NCBI RefSeq assembly: GCF_030709675.1
Contig: NZ_JAUZQD010000006.1
Span: 248,001 to 312,000, forward strand
Source of the DNA: Symbioplanes lichenis
GTDB lineage: Bacteria > Actinomycetota > Actinomycetes > Mycobacteriales > Micromonosporaceae
Direction: 5' to 3'
Length of the DNA: 64,000 nucleotides
The notes under the pieces were generated by a model. That model had not been told where the DNA came from. It saw nothing but the letters and a program-made list of their open reading frames with translations, and did no database searches. Shown here piece after piece: positions 25,272-35,995 of the stretch. Position numbers and translations under genes: made by a program. Numbering within the stretch: the stretch's first letter is position 1; the number at the start of each line of letters is the position of its first letter.

Positions 25272-25528
25272 CGCGACCGCCCCGAGAAGCGGGCCACGCT
25301 GACCGAGCCGACGAACCCCAGGATCGACAGCACCACGAGTACGGGCAGAGCCGTCGCGTCCCGGGTGAACGCCGCCTCGGTGGCGATCGCCACGACGACG
25401 ATGGCCAGCAGCACGTCGGTGGCGACGATGCGGTCGAGGACGGACGGGCCGCGTACGACCCGGATCAGGGCGAGCGTGGCGCCCGCCGCGAGGAGCGCGG
25501 TGATGACGACGGCGACGGCGGTGGTCAT
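25268..25528 (-). CDS. mrpF: Mrp Na+/H+ antiporter subunit F
   Basis: The 86-residue, three-helix protein has the family core RVVRGPSVLDRIVATDVL near residues 23-40. It is a small subunit of the Mrp complex. ATG at 25528 overlaps the mrpE stop by 4 bases. A longer frame upstream exists only because of overlap with mrpE. Confidence 0.93.
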   Translation of the reverse strand: MTTAVAVVITALLAAGATLALIRVVRGPSVLDRIVATDVLLAIVVVAIATEAAFTRDATALPVLVVLSILGFVGSVSVARFSGRSR

Positions 25529-26012
25529 GCGGGCCTCCCGAAGGCGCGGATGAGCCGGTCCTCGAGGTCGAGGACGCTGCGGCGGTAACGGTCGGCGGCG
25601 GCCGCGTCGGGGACGCCGAGGACGTGGACGTAGAGGACGCCGAGCGACCGGTCGACCTCGACGACGAGGCTGCCCGGGACCAGGGACAGTGCCTCGGCGG
25701 TCAGGGTCAGGCCCAGGTCGGAGGGCGCACGCAGCGGCACCGCGATGATGGCGCTGCGGGGGATGTGTCCGAAGCGGAAGGCCAGCACGGCGACCTGGAC
25801 GCTGGAGACGACCAGGTCGACGGCGAAGCGGCCGGCGAAGCGCAGCACCCCGAGCGGATGGACGCCGCCGGTGTGCGTGACGACCGGCAGCGGGAAGACG
25901 GCCAGCACGATCACGGCGATCACCGCCCCGCCCACGAGCGTCAGCGGGGTGAACGAGCCCCAGAGCAGCATCCAGATCACGGTCAGCCCGGCGGCCGCGA
26001 CCGCCCGCGCCC

Positions 26013-26016
<4 letters not shown>
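25525..26016 (-). CDS. mrpE: Mrp Na+/H+ antiporter subunit E
   Basis: The 163-residue subunit has N-terminal hydrophobic helices (about residues 8-42) and the family segments VVSSVQVAVLAFRFG and VPLRAPSDLGLTLTAEALSLVPGSLVVEVD. A soluble C-terminal domain (LYVHVLGVPD) completes it. It lies in an unbroken chain of 4-base overlaps with mrpD and mrpF, indicating tightly coupled translation. Confidence 0.94.
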
Positions 26017-27505
<1,489 letters not shown>

Positions 27506-27509
<4 letters not shown>

Positions 27510-27982
27510 CGCGCCACCACCGGCGTCGACGAATCGCGAGAAATGTCCGAGTCGTGCGGCGTGGTCGACGCCGGACCGGCGGGTCCGTGCTCGTCGTGCG
27601 TGTCGTCGGCGCCGGAGCCCTCGTCGCGCTCGGCGAGCTCCATGATGCGGCGGTCCTCGACGTCGTCCTGCACCTCGTCGTGCCCGGACATGGCCCAGCT
27701 GCGATAGGCCAGGGCCAGCAGGAACGCCGTCATGCCCAGCGTGATGACGATCGCCGTCAGGATCATGATCTGCGGCAGCGGGTCGGCCATCTCCTCGGCC
27801 GGCCCGTCCCCCACGATCGGCGGCGTGCCGGCCTTGCCACCGAGCAGGATGAGCAGGTTGACCCCGTTGCCGAGCAGGATCATGCCCATCAGCACCCGGG
27901 TCAGGCTGCGCTCGAGCAGCATCGACACACCGGTCGCGAAGAGCACGCCGATCAGGACGATAGAGACGAGATTCGGGGTCAT
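27506..27982 (-). CDS. mrpC: Mrp Na+/H+ antiporter subunit C
   Basis: The 158-residue protein has three helices and the NuoK-like core LTRVLMGMILLGNGVNLLIL near residues 27-46, followed by PLPQIMILTAIVITLGMTAFLLAL. A long acidic, Asp/Ser-rich tail of about 60 residues (DEVQDDVEDRRIMELAERDE) extends it beyond the usual 110-120 residues. ATG at 27982 overlaps the mrpA stop. The longer open frame upstream is a shadow of mrpA. Confidence 0.93.
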
Positions 27983-30696
27983 GATGTGGCCTCCTCGTGG
28001 ACCCGGTCCAGTTCGGCGCCGAGGCTGCGCAGGATCTCCAGCACCAGGCCGATGACGATCAGATAGACGCCGACATCGAAGAACACCGACGTGGCGACGT
28101 GCAGGTGGCCGAGCAGCGGCACGTACAGGTCGAGCAGCGCGCTCTGCAGCACCTCTCCCCCGGCCACGAGCGCCGCTGCCCCCGTACCGACGGAGAGCAG
28201 CAACCCCCCGCCCAGCAGGAAGCCGGCGTCGACCGGGGCCGCCGCGTTGAGTTCCCGCCGCCCGCCGGCCAGATAGCGGGTGACCAGCGCCAGCCCCGCG
28301 ACCAGCCCGCCCGCGAACCCGCCGCCGGGCGCGTTGTGACCCGAGAACAGCAGGTAGACCGAGAAAAGCACGATCGTGTGAAAAACCAGCCGGGCCACGA
28401 CCTGCAGGACGATCGACTGGCGCTGCGCCTCGGGGGTGTCCGCGGCGCGCAGCCAGCCCGGCCCGGCCTCGGCCGTGGGCACGTTCTGCTCGGCGCTGCG
28501 GCGCTGCAACGACGAGCTGCGGCGGAAGATCAGGCTGGCCACGCCCGTCGCGGCCACGACCAGCACGGAGATCTCGCCCATGGTGTCCCAGGCCCGGATG
28601 TCGACCAGGGCGACGTTGACGATGTTGTGCCCGCCGCCGTAGGAGACGGCCAGGTCCGGGAAGTCGACCGAGATGGGTACGGCCGTCCGCCCGCTGGTGG
28701 CCGCCCACGCCATGCCCGCGGCGACCAGCCCGGCCGCCGCCCCGAGCGCGGCGCGCAGCCACCGGGTGGTCCGCAGCGGCCGGGCCGAGAACCGCACCGG
28801 CAGCCGCCGCAGCACCAGCACGAACATGACGATCGTGACGGTCTCGACGAGGAACTGGGTGAGCGCCAGGTCAGGGGCCCCGTGCAGCACGAAGAGCACG
28901 GCGACGCCGTAGCCGCAGACGCCCACCAGGATCATCGCGGTCATCCGGTGCCGGGCCCGCGCGGCGAGCAGCGCGGCCGCGGCCACCACGACGCCCGCGA
29001 CCAGCTGCAACGGCGTGTCCCAGAGGCGCAGCCCGGCCGGCCGGGGCGCGCCGAGCAGCAGCGTGACGCCGCCCAGCACGACCAGCGTGACCAGGATGAG
29101 CCCGAGCGAGAACGGCATCGACCCGCGCTGGGAGGCGCCGGTGACCTCGACGGCCGTACGGTCGACGGCGCGCATGACCCGCTGATAGGCGCTCTCGCCG
29201 GTGGGCAGCAGCCGCGCCGGCCACTGGCGTCCGGCCCGCTGCCACGCGTGCACGCCGATGCCGGCTCCCCAGACGACCAGCGACAGCAGGACGGGCAGCC
29301 CGAAGCCGTGCCAGAGGGCCAGGTGGTAGCCGGCTCCCGGGTTGAGCAGATGGTCCAGCCACGGCGCGAGGACACCGGTGGCCAGGCCGGCCGCGGCCAG
29401 CAACGCGGCGGGCGCGATGAAAGAGGCATTGACGGGTTGGAATCCGGACACTTCTTGCTTGGTGGCGAAGGCTCCCCAGAGGAAGCGGAGGCCGTACGCG
29501 ACAGTCAGGGCTGACCCGGCGACCACCGCGACCAGCACCGGTGGGTCGGTGGCCAGCGCGGCGAACAAGGCTTCCTTGCCCACGAAACCGGCCAGCGGCG
29601 GCACCCCCGCCATCGAGGCGACGGCGAGGACCGCCACGGTGGCGAGCACGGGGTGGGCCCGGCCCAGCCCGCTGAGCTCCCGCAGGTCGCGGGTGCCGGT
29701 GGTGCGGTCGATGATGCCGACGACCAGGAACAGCGTGGCCTTGAAGAGGGCGTGCGACAGCAGGAGGACCATCCCGGCGAGGGCAGCGGCTTGGGTGCCG
29801 GCGCCGAGCGCGACCGTGAGGAGACCCAGCTGACTGACCGTCCCGTACGCGAGAAGCAGTTTGAGGTCGGTCTGGCGCATCGCCGCCCACGCGCCCAGCA
29901 GCAGCGTGACCACGCCGGCCGTGACCGTGACCGGCCGCCAGCCGGGCACCTCCGCGAACGCCGGTCCGAGCAGCCCGATCAGGAAGACGCCGGCCTTCAC
30001 CATCGACGCGGCGTGCAGATAGGCCGAGGCCGGGGTGGGCGCCGCCATGGCCGCGGGCAGCCAGAAGCTGAACGGGAACAGCGCCGACTTGCTCAGCGCC
30101 CCGGCCAGGATCAGGACGCCCGCCGCCGTCACCGTCGCGGTGCCCGGCAGCGGGCCGTTCGCCGCGATCTCCGACCAGCGGTACGTGCCCGCCGAGTGCC
30201 CGAGCAGCACGATGCCGACGAGCATGGCGAGCCCGCCCGCGGTGGTCACCACGAGCGCCTGGGTCGCGGCGCGCCGGCTCGCGGACCGCTCGGCGCTGTG
30301 CCCGATGAGCAGGTAGGAGAAGACCGAGGTGAGCTCCCAGAACACGTACGTGAGCAGGAGGTCGTCGGCGAGGACGAGCCCGGTCATCGCGGCGCCGAAG
30401 CCGAGGAAGACGGCGGCGAAGCGGCTGTCGTACGACGGGAAATAGCGCGCGCAGTACGCGAGGACAACCGCGCCGACCCCGCCGACGACCACCAGCAGGA
30501 GCCCTCGCAACGGGCTCATGGTGAAGGTGATCGTCAGGTCGAGGGCGGGCACCCAGCGGTAGGTCTCGTGGGTCGCGACGGCCGGAACGACAACCGCCGA
30601 CGCGGGCACGAGGGCCAGCAGATAGAAAGCCCTACGGCGTGACAAAAAGGGCGAAATGACGGCCGCGAGGGCATGCGTCAGCACCAGGACGAGCAC
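27979..30696 (-). CDS. mrpA: Mrp Na+/H+ antiporter subunit A fused to subunit B
   Basis: The 905-residue protein joins a NuoL-like antiporter domain with a MrpB-like C-terminus. Seen: DDLLLTYVFWELTSVFSYLLIG near 110-131, LSKSALFPFSFWLPAAMAAPTPASAYLH near 202-229, and a DUF4040-like part around 590-640. The MnhB block starts near 770 (ARLVFHTIVLFSVYLLFSGH, then NAPGGGFAGGLVAGLALV). No separate mrpB gene exists, as in other actinobacterial six-gene Mrp operons. The GTG start at 30696 is fixed by AGGAGGG upstream. The complex exchanges cytosolic Na+ (or K+) for protons. Confidence 0.95.
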   Translation of the reverse strand: MLVLVLTHALAAVISPFLSRRRAFYLLALVPASAVVVPAVATHETYRWVPALDLTITFTMSPLRGLLLVVVGGVGAVVLAYCARYFPSYDSRFAAVFLGFGAAMTGLVLADDLLLTYVFWELTSVFSYLLIGHSAERSASRRAATQALVVTTAGGLAMLVGIVLLGHSAGTYRWSEIAANGPLPGTATVTAAGVLILAGALSKSALFPFSFWLPAAMAAPTPASAYLHAASMVKAGVFLIGLLGPAFAEVPGWRPVTVTAGVVTLLLGAWAAMRQTDLKLLLAYGTVSQLGLLTVALGAGTQAAALAGMVLLLSHALFKATLFLVVGIIDRTTGTRDLRELSGLGRAHPVLATVAVLAVASMAGVPPLAGFVGKEALFAALATDPPVLVAVVAGSALTVAYGLRFLWGAFATKQEVSGFQPVNASFIAPAALLAAAGLATGVLAPWLDHLLNPGAGYHLALWHGFGLPVLLSLVVWGAGIGVHAWQRAGRQWPARLLPTGESAYQRVMRAVDRTAVEVTGASQRGSMPFSLGLILVTLVVLGGVTLLLGAPRPAGLRLWDTPLQLVAGVVVAAAALLAARARHRMTAMILVGVCGYGVAVLFVLHGAPDLALTQFLVETVTIVMFVLVLRRLPVRFSARPLRTTRWLRAALGAAAGLVAAGMAWAATSGRTAVPISVDFPDLAVSYGGGHNIVNVALVDIRAWDTMGEISVLVVAATGVASLIFRRSSSLQRRSAEQNVPTAEAGPGWLRAADTPEAQRQSIVLQVVARLVFHTIVLFSVYLLFSGHNAPGGGFAGGLVAGLALVTRYLAGGRRELNAAAPVDAGFLLGGGLLLSVGTGAAALVAGGEVLQSALLDLYVPLLGHLHVATSVFFDVGVYLIVIGLVLEILRSLGAELDRVHEEATS

Positions 30697-30712
30697 GAGA
30701 GGTCCCTCCTGG

Positions 30713-31360
30713 TCAGGGCTCGATGAGCCCGGCGCGGATCGCGTACCGGGTCAGTTCCTGGCGGTCGCGCAGGCCGAGCTTCGACAGGATGTTGGTGCGA
30801 TGGCGTTCGACGGTCTTGACGCTGATGAACAACAGCTCGGCGATCTCCTTGGTCGAGTGGCCCTCGGCGACGAGCTTGAGGACCTCCTCCTCGCGGTCGG
30901 TCACGGCCCGCTCGGGGATCCCGGCGCCCGAGCGGGCCCGTTCGAGATAGTCGCGGACCAGCGCGGTCACGGCGCCCGGATAGAGGAACGGCTCATCGCG
31001 CATGGCGGCCCGGCACGCCTCGACGAGGTCGCGGTCGGCGACCGCCTTCAGCACGTAGCCGGCCGCGCCCACGCGCAGGGCCTCGAAGAAGTACTGCTCG
31101 TTGTCGTACATGGTCAGGATGAGGATCTTGAGGCCCGGCTGGATCCGGGACAGCTCCCGCGCGGCCTGCAGCCCGGTCATCCGCGGCATGGCAATGTCGA
31201 GCACGGCCAGGTCGGGCGGGTCGGTCTTGGCCAGGGTCACCGCCTCAGCGCCGTCGGCGGCCTCCCCGATGACCTCGAGATCGGGCTCGTTGTCGAGAAT
31301 CAGACGCACACCGCGGCGTACGAGGGCATGGTCGTCGGCGAGCAGGATGCGCGTGGTCAT
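30713..31360 (-). CDS. NarL/FixJ-family response regulator
   Basis: The 215-residue regulator has a receiver domain with the acidic pair DD at 9-10 and the phospho-acceptor Asp55 in VLDIAMP. A LuxR-type helix-turn-helix occupies residues about 150-210 (VTDREEEVLKLVAEGHSTKEI, then LLFISVKTVERHRTNIL). Its start overlaps the histidine-kinase stop by 4 bases, and the mrpA start lies 16 bases after its stop. The regulator is therefore built into the antiporter operon and is a good candidate to control it. Confidence 0.95.
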   Translation of the reverse strand: MTTRILLADDHALVRRGVRLILDNEPDLEVIGEAADGAEAVTLAKTDPPDLAVLDIAMPRMTGLQAARELSRIQPGLKILILTMYDNEQYFFEALRVGAAGYVLKAVADRDLVEACRAAMRDEPFLYPGAVTALVRDYLERARSGAGIPERAVTDREEEVLKLVAEGHSTKEIAELLFISVKTVERHRTNILSKLGLRDRQELTRYAIRAGLIEP

Positions 31361-32283
31361 GCGTGGACCCTCAGTGTGATCTCCGTTCCGGGATTCCTGT
31401 CGCCGACCGTCAGGGTGGCGTTGATCAGCAGCGCCCGCTCGCGCATGCCGCGGAGGCCGGCGCCTTCCGGTGCACCGCGCAGTCCCCTGCCGTCATCGCT
31501 GACGGTGAGTTGCAGGATCTCGCCGTCGCGGTGCAGACGCAGATCCGCGCGGTGGGCGTTCGCGTGCCGGGCGACGTTGGTCAACGCCTCCTGCGCCACG
31601 CGATAGAGCACGAGCTCGGTGTCCTTGCCCAGCTCGGGCAGGTCCTTGCACACGTCCCGGCGCACGGACAGCCCGACGGTGGTGAACTCGGTCGCCAGCG
31701 CGCGCAGGGCACTGGCCAGCCCGAGCTCCTCCAGCACGCCGGGGCGCAACCGGCGGGCGATGCGGCGCAGCTCGTCGAGGCTGTTACGGGTGCTCTCGAC
31801 GGCACCGTGCAGCTCGTCGCGCGTACCCGTGGTGTCGGCGACGCGCTTGAGGTCCAGCAGCACCGCCGTCAGCGTCTGCCCGATCTCGTCGTGCAACTCC
31901 TGCGCGATCCGGTGCCGCTCGGCCTCCTGTGCCGACAAGGCCCGGGCGGCACTGGTCGCCCGCTCGGTCTCCAGCCGCTCCAGCATCGTGTTGAACGCCG
32001 TGATCAGCGCGGCGACCTCACCCCGCCCCTCGGCCGCCAGCCGCGTGCCGGGCCGCAGCAGGTCGATCGTCGTCATCACCCGGGTCAGCCGGGCCAGCGG
32101 CGCCAGCCCCACCCGCAGCAACGCGGCGTTGGCGATCAGCACCACGACCATCCCGGCCAGCACGATGGCCGCCTCGGCCGCGCGCGCGGTGGCCGACACG
32201 GTCACCGGCGCGAAGAGCAGGAGGAGCGCCGCGACGGCCAGAACGGCCGCGTTGAGGGAGAAGATCCTCCAGAACAACGACAC
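31357..32283 (-). CDS. Membrane sensor histidine kinase (HisKA_3 type)
   Basis: The 308-residue kinase has two transmembrane helices close together (about residues 8-28 and 38-58) with almost no external loop. A HAMP-like segment follows, then the H-box ERHRIAQELHDEIGQTLTA near 122-140 with the phospho-accepting His, and an ATPase domain with VAQEALTNVARHANA (N-box) and SDDGRGL. It pairs with the adjacent NarL-type regulator. The very short sensor loop suggests it senses within the membrane (ion gradient, membrane tension), but this is inference. GTG at 32283 follows GAGAGGAGTT. Confidence 0.94.
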   Translation of the reverse strand: MSLFWRIFSLNAAVLAVAALLLLFAPVTVSATARAAEAAIVLAGMVVVLIANAALLRVGLAPLARLTRVMTTIDLLRPGTRLAAEGRGEVAALITAFNTMLERLETERATSAARALSAQEAERHRIAQELHDEIGQTLTAVLLDLKRVADTTGTRDELHGAVESTRNSLDELRRIARRLRPGVLEELGLASALRALATEFTTVGLSVRRDVCKDLPELGKDTELVLYRVAQEALTNVARHANAHRADLRLHRDGEILQLTVSDDGRGLRGAPEGAGLRGMRERALLINATLTVGDRNPGTEITLRVHA

Positions 32284-32365
32284 GGCAACTCCTCTCGCTC
32301 TCCGGGGTGAGCCTCAAGGTTGCCGAATCGGGGCCGGCCCCCGCATCGGGGCTGACCCCCAACCC

Positions 32366-32620
32366 TCAGCCCGCGGACATGACCTTTCCCCGCGCCCGCC
32401 ACGCCATGACCGACCCCACCGCCACCGCCGACAGGATCGACCCGGCCGCCACGAACGACCCGATGCTCAGCACCGACGCGAACGACCCGATCGACCCGAC
32501 CGACAGGATCGAGCCGCTCGACCCGACGCTCAGGATCGAACCCTTCGAGTACGCACTCAGGATCGACCCCTCCGACTTGTACGACAGAATGTTCAGTTCG
32601 CGGCGCGGATGAGGACGCAT
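32366..32620 (-). CDS. Small GSILS-repeat protein, predicted beta-solenoid
   Basis: The 84-residue product starts MRPHPRRELNILSYKSEG and then runs through short repeats with a G-S-[IVF]-[LA]-S core: EGSILSAYSKGSILSVGSSGS, ILSVGSIGSFASVLSIGS, AAGSILSAVAVGS. It ends with a basic tail (WRARGKVMSAG). Alternating small and aliphatic residues suggest a short left-handed beta-helix or amyloid-like stack. Similar small repeat proteins occur in other actinomycetes, but no function is known to me. ATG at 32620 is chosen because it precedes the repeats closely. It lies just downstream of a gap that separates it from the kinase operon. Confidence 0.65.
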   Translation of the reverse strand: MRPHPRRELNILSYKSEGSILSAYSKGSILSVGSSGSILSVGSIGSFASVLSIGSFVAAGSILSAVAVGSVMAWRARGKVMSAG

Positions 32621-32923
32621 CGGCCCATCATGGCACCGCTGGTCCGGCCGTGGGCTCCACCGCCGTGTTGTCATGCCGGGGAACGTCGGAACGGCAGGCG
32701 GCCGAGGACGGTCCTGACCGCCATTTGTGGGGACATCGACGCATAGGGGCGTCGAAAGCTGGAAAGCGTCGTCAGCCCTCGCGGGAAAAGGTCACCTGTC
32801 CGACAGGAACAAGCCGGCCGCCGGATGCGATCGCTACCCTACACAAACAACGCGCAAACCTGCGCCCGATCACGTCACCCGGCGGCGACGCCACACCGGC
32901 ACCAGGCCCGGAACGGAGGGGCT

Positions 32924-33313
32924 ATGGATTACGGGCCCAACCAGGAATTGATGTTGGCCGTTCTTCAGCACTATCCCGAGACAAGACTCGTGATAGAAGC
33001 GCTGGAGTGGCTGGAACAGCGGACGGGATACCCCTTGCGCGCCGCCTCCGACCTCGGGCAGGCGGCCGGTGAGGGCCACGGCGATCCCCCGCCCGATGCG
33101 GTGGCCTGGTTCGCCGCAACCATCCCTCCGTACTACTTCCCGATCACCGGCATCGAAGATCTGGCGGCGAAGTTCGTCCATCTCCGGCGCGTCTCGGCCG
33201 CACAATTCCCTCCGGCCGATTTTGCCGCCTTGCAGCCTCCGCCGCCGCCGAGCCGGACTCAGCAGCAACATCAGCCGGCCCCGCCGCTCATGCCGGGCGC
33301 CTTCTCTTCGTGA
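32924..33313 (+). CDS. Hypothetical protein with Pro/Gln-rich tail
   Basis: The 129-residue protein (MDYGPNQELMLAVLQHYPET) has a helical N-terminal half (RLVIEALEWLEQRTGYPL) and the conserved-looking segment WFAATIPPYYFPITGIEDLAAKFVHLRR. A Pro/Gln-rich tail (LQPPPPPSRTQQQHQPAPPL) completes it. The start is set by CGGAGGGG five bases before ATG at 32924. No family is recognised. It is followed 121 bases later by another unknown gene on the same strand, and the two may work together. Confidence 0.7.
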   Translation: MDYGPNQELMLAVLQHYPETRLVIEALEWLEQRTGYPLRAASDLGQAAGEGHGDPPPDAVAWFAATIPPYYFPITGIEDLAAKFVHLRRVSAAQFPPADFAALQPPPPPSRTQQQHQPAPPLMPGAFSS

Positions 33314-33434
33314 GGAGTCCCGCGCACATCGGGTCGGCATCGCAACAGCGCGGGCGGAGGGCCGGGCCGGCCCACGAGCACGTCGAGACGGGACACATCG
33401 AGTCGAACGGGTGATGAGACAAGGAAGTCAGTCA

Positions 33435-34133
33435 ATGGCTGATTGGTTCAGAGTCAATTGGTCGGGAGGCGTCAACTTCCCGAGGAACATAACCTTCACC
33501 GACCTTGCCAGCGGAGCGGTCCTGCCGCCCGACCTCCCTCTACCGGGTCAGCCGCGAGAATTGTTTCACGTTCCGACCGGCCATTTCAGGGACATCCGGG
33601 TGACGGCCGACAACTTCACTCCGGCCTTTGTGAACACCGGCGGAATCGAGACCGGCGAGTTTCCGGGTCAAGCGATTTCCGTAGGTCTGCAGCACGTGTG
33701 GCCGTACGCCCTGGACTACAGCAGATTCTCACCGCAGACGTCACCGAACTGCGGCTTCATACCGATCGGGACTCCCCTCGACGCCGGCGACTACATCACG
33801 GCCTGCAGAGAGGACAAGGCGCTCCCGGGGAACGTCGTGGAGATCTGGATTCACAGTGATCTCTGGTGGTTCAAGCGGATCAACGTGCCCGATGGCGAGG
33901 GGAGCTCCTGGGACATCTGGACGGGCGCTCCCTGGCTCGGCGGACGGCGATTCGACATGGGAATCGGCCTCTGGGCCCATCAGGTGAACAAGCTGCAGTA
34001 CCTCACCTTTCTCAAGGCAGAAGGAATCGGCACCTTGTCCGCGAAGTACGTCCTCCAGGTCAGCCCGACCTGGCTTCCGGCCGGCTCACGGGTGACCTTC
34101 AACTGGATCTCGGATTCCGTACCGGGGACCTGA
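33435..34133 (+). CDS. Hypothetical protein, beta-rich, unknown family
   Basis: The 232-residue product (MADWFRVNWSGGVNFPRNITF) is rich in aromatic residues and predicted beta strands (VGLQHVWPYALDYSRFS, VEIWIHSDLWWFKRINV, WDIWTGAPWLGGRRFDMGI) and has no signal peptide or membrane helix. The composition suggests a carbohydrate- or ligand-binding fold, but nothing firm is recognised. AAGGAAG lies before ATG at 33435; an earlier ATG at 33414 (MRQGSQS) is possible. Codon use is less GC-rich than in neighbouring core genes. Confidence 0.7.
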   Translation: MADWFRVNWSGGVNFPRNITFTDLASGAVLPPDLPLPGQPRELFHVPTGHFRDIRVTADNFTPAFVNTGGIETGEFPGQAISVGLQHVWPYALDYSRFSPQTSPNCGFIPIGTPLDAGDYITACREDKALPGNVVEIWIHSDLWWFKRINVPDGEGSSWDIWTGAPWLGGRRFDMGIGLWAHQVNKLQYLTFLKAEGIGTLSAKYVLQVSPTWLPAGSRVTFNWISDSVPGT

Positions 34134-34193
34134 CCAGGCGGAGCAGCGCCGAGGCAGGCGGCGTACCTCAGGACCCGCCGGGAACCGCTCCGG

Positions 34194-35060
34194 TCAGCGG
34201 GTCAGCGTGGCCTCCTCGGTGAGGTGGGCGAGCTTGGCCGGGTTGCGGATCGCGAAGATGCGGGTGATGCGGCCGTCCTCGACGACCAGGCTCGCGACCG
34301 TGTCGAGCTCGCTCGCCAGGTCGACGCGCAGGGCCGGGCCGCCGTTGAGGCGCAGGGGCGTCATGGCGTAGTCGGGCAGGTCGGCGAGCATGGCCAGGAA
34401 CTTGGCGGCGCGGGCGGCGCCGTGGATCGGGTGGCGGGCCGCGGTGACCACGCCGCCGCCGTCGGCCAGGATGATCACGTCGGGGGCGAGGACGTCGAGG
34501 AGGCCCTGGAGGTCGCCGCCGCGGACGGCGGACAGGAAGCGGTGGACGACGGCGTCCTGCTCAGCGCGGCTTACGGTGATGCGGGGGCGGCGGGCGGCGA
34601 CGTGGTCGCGGGCGCGGTGGGCGATCTGGCGGACGGCGGCGGGCGACTTGCCGAGGGTGGCGGCGATCTCGGCGTACGAGATGTCGAAGACCTCGCGCAG
34701 CACGAAGACCGCGCGTTCCGTGGGTGCCAGCGTCTCCAGGACCGTGAGCATGGCGACCGAGACGCTTTCCGCCAGTTCGACGTCCTCGGCGACGTCGGGG
34801 CTGGTGCGCAGCGGCTCGGGCAGCCACGGGCCGACGTAGTCCTCGCGGCGGCGGGCGAGCGTGCGCAGCCGGTTGAGCGCCTGGCGGGTGACGATGCGCA
34901 CCAGGTAGGCGCGGGGGTCCCGGACCTCGGCGCGCGCGGCCGCCCACCGCAGCCACGTCTCCTGGACCACGTCCTCGGCGTCGGCGGCGGTGCCGAGCAG
35001 CTCGTACGCGACCGTGAAGAGCAGGCTGCGGTGGGCGACGAACGGATCGTCGTCGGTCAT
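34194..35060 (-). CDS. ECF41-type (SigJ-like) RNA polymerase sigma factor
   Basis: The 288-residue sigma factor has region 2 (HRSLLFTVAYELLGTAADAEDVVQETWLRW, residues 10-40), region 4 (LAPTERAVFVLREVFDISYAEIAATLGKSPAAVRQIAHRARD, about 110-150) and a SnoaL-like C-terminal extension (FLSAVRGGDLQGLLDVLAPDVIILADGGG). The extension regulates activity in ECF41 members. Its ATG at 35060 overlaps the stop of the carboxymuconolactone decarboxylase gene by 4 bases. That gene type is the standard ECF41 partner and target, so an autoregulated pair is likely. Confidence 0.93.
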   Translation of the reverse strand: MTDDDPFVAHRSLLFTVAYELLGTAADAEDVVQETWLRWAAARAEVRDPRAYLVRIVTRQALNRLRTLARRREDYVGPWLPEPLRTSPDVAEDVELAESVSVAMLTVLETLAPTERAVFVLREVFDISYAEIAATLGKSPAAVRQIAHRARDHVAARRPRITVSRAEQDAVVHRFLSAVRGGDLQGLLDVLAPDVIILADGGGVVTAARHPIHGAARAAKFLAMLADLPDYAMTPLRLNGGPALRVDLASELDTVASLVVEDGRITRIFAIRNPAKLAHLTEEATLTR

Positions 35061-35635
35061 GCCCGCGACGGTACGGCGAGCGGGGCCAGGTTGCACGAGG
35101 CGGCGAGGCCCTGCGCCTCGATGCCGAGCGCCACGTTGGACCGGGTGTAGACGTTGGCCAGGGCGACGACCGTGGTCAGCTCGATCAGCGCCGGCGCCCC
35201 GAGCGTGTCGAGCAGGCGGGCGGACAGGTCGTCGGTGACGGTCGGCGGGGTCTGGGACATGGCTTCCGCGTACGCGAGGACGTCCCGCTCGAGCGGCGAG
35301 AACACGTCCGACTCGCGCCAGCGCGGGACCTCCCGGGCCTTGGTCATGTCGAGCCCCTCGTGGTGCGCCTGCCAGTAGCCCAGGTCGAGGCAGAACGAGC
35401 AGCCGACGAGCGACGCGACGGCCATGTGGGCGTACGTCTTGAGGTCCTGTCCGCACTCGTGCCACCGGCGTGACTTCATCCCGAGCCCGAGGCTGAACCG
35501 CAGGATCGGCTTGTGGTGCCACATCACGCCGATGTTCTCGGGGACCTCGCCGAACATCTTCCTGGTGAATCGCTTGAGCAGGGCACCGTACAGGCCGGTG
35601 ACCTCGATGGCGGGAATGCGCGTGTCATGGGTCAT
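35057..35635 (-). CDS. Carboxymuconolactone decarboxylase / AhpD-like protein
   Basis: The 192-residue protein has the AhpD-like CxxC redox motif in VGCSFCLDLGYWQAHHEGLD near residues 77-96 and the helical fold of the CMD family. Members act as thiol-dependent peroxidase partners or decarboxylases. Association with an ECF41 sigma factor suggests a redox-stress role. ATG at 35635 gives MTHDTRIPAIEVTGLYG, a family-like start; the upstream frame contains no family sequence. The real target of the CxxC pair is unknown. Confidence 0.92.
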   Translation of the reverse strand: MTHDTRIPAIEVTGLYGALLKRFTRKMFGEVPENIGVMWHHKPILRFSLGLGMKSRRWHECGQDLKTYAHMAVASLVGCSFCLDLGYWQAHHEGLDMTKAREVPRWRESDVFSPLERDVLAYAEAMSQTPPTVTDDLSARLLDTLGAPALIELTTVVALANVYTRSNVALGIEAQGLAASCNLAPLAVPSRA

Positions 35636-35707
35636 GCCATCAAGACACCGGCGACCGGAGCGGTGTGACAGTTGAACCTTGCGGGCCCGCGCGCCGTTAA
35701 GATCAAA

Positions 35708-35995
35708 GTGACTGGTGAGACGCGCGGCCTCGCGCTGCGGACCCATCTGGCGATCGTGGCCGGGCTGCTCGGCCTGGTGGTGCTGGCGAGCGTGATCGGC
35801 CGGGAGACCGGGCCGACGGCCGCAGCGCTGGCGTTCGTGCCCGCGCTGGCCCTGCTCGGCACGGTCTATCTGCTGGCCATCGTGATCGTCGCCGCGGTAC
35901 CCGCCCTGCGCCGGAGAAGCGCGCTCATGACCGGCTTCGTCCTGGGATCGATCCTGCTCACCGTCGCCCTGGCGGTCGTCCTCAGCCTGGCGTGA
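35708..35995 (+). CDS. Small integral membrane protein, hypothetical
   Basis: The 95-residue frame has three hydrophobic helices (THLAIVAGLLGLVVLASVIG, AAALAFVPALALLGTVYLLAIVIVAAV, ALMTGFVLGSILLTVALAVVLSL). GTG at 35708 is one option and a TTG at 35672 another. Its 3' end overlaps the convergent aldolase gene by 14 bases. No family is recognised. The clear helix pattern supports a real gene, but the divergent decarboxylase and lack of a strong ribosome site leave doubt. Confidence 0.55.
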   Translation: MTGETRGLALRTHLAIVAGLLGLVVLASVIGRETGPTAAALAFVPALALLGTVYLLAIVIVAAVPALRRRSALMTGFVLGSILLTVALAVVLSLA

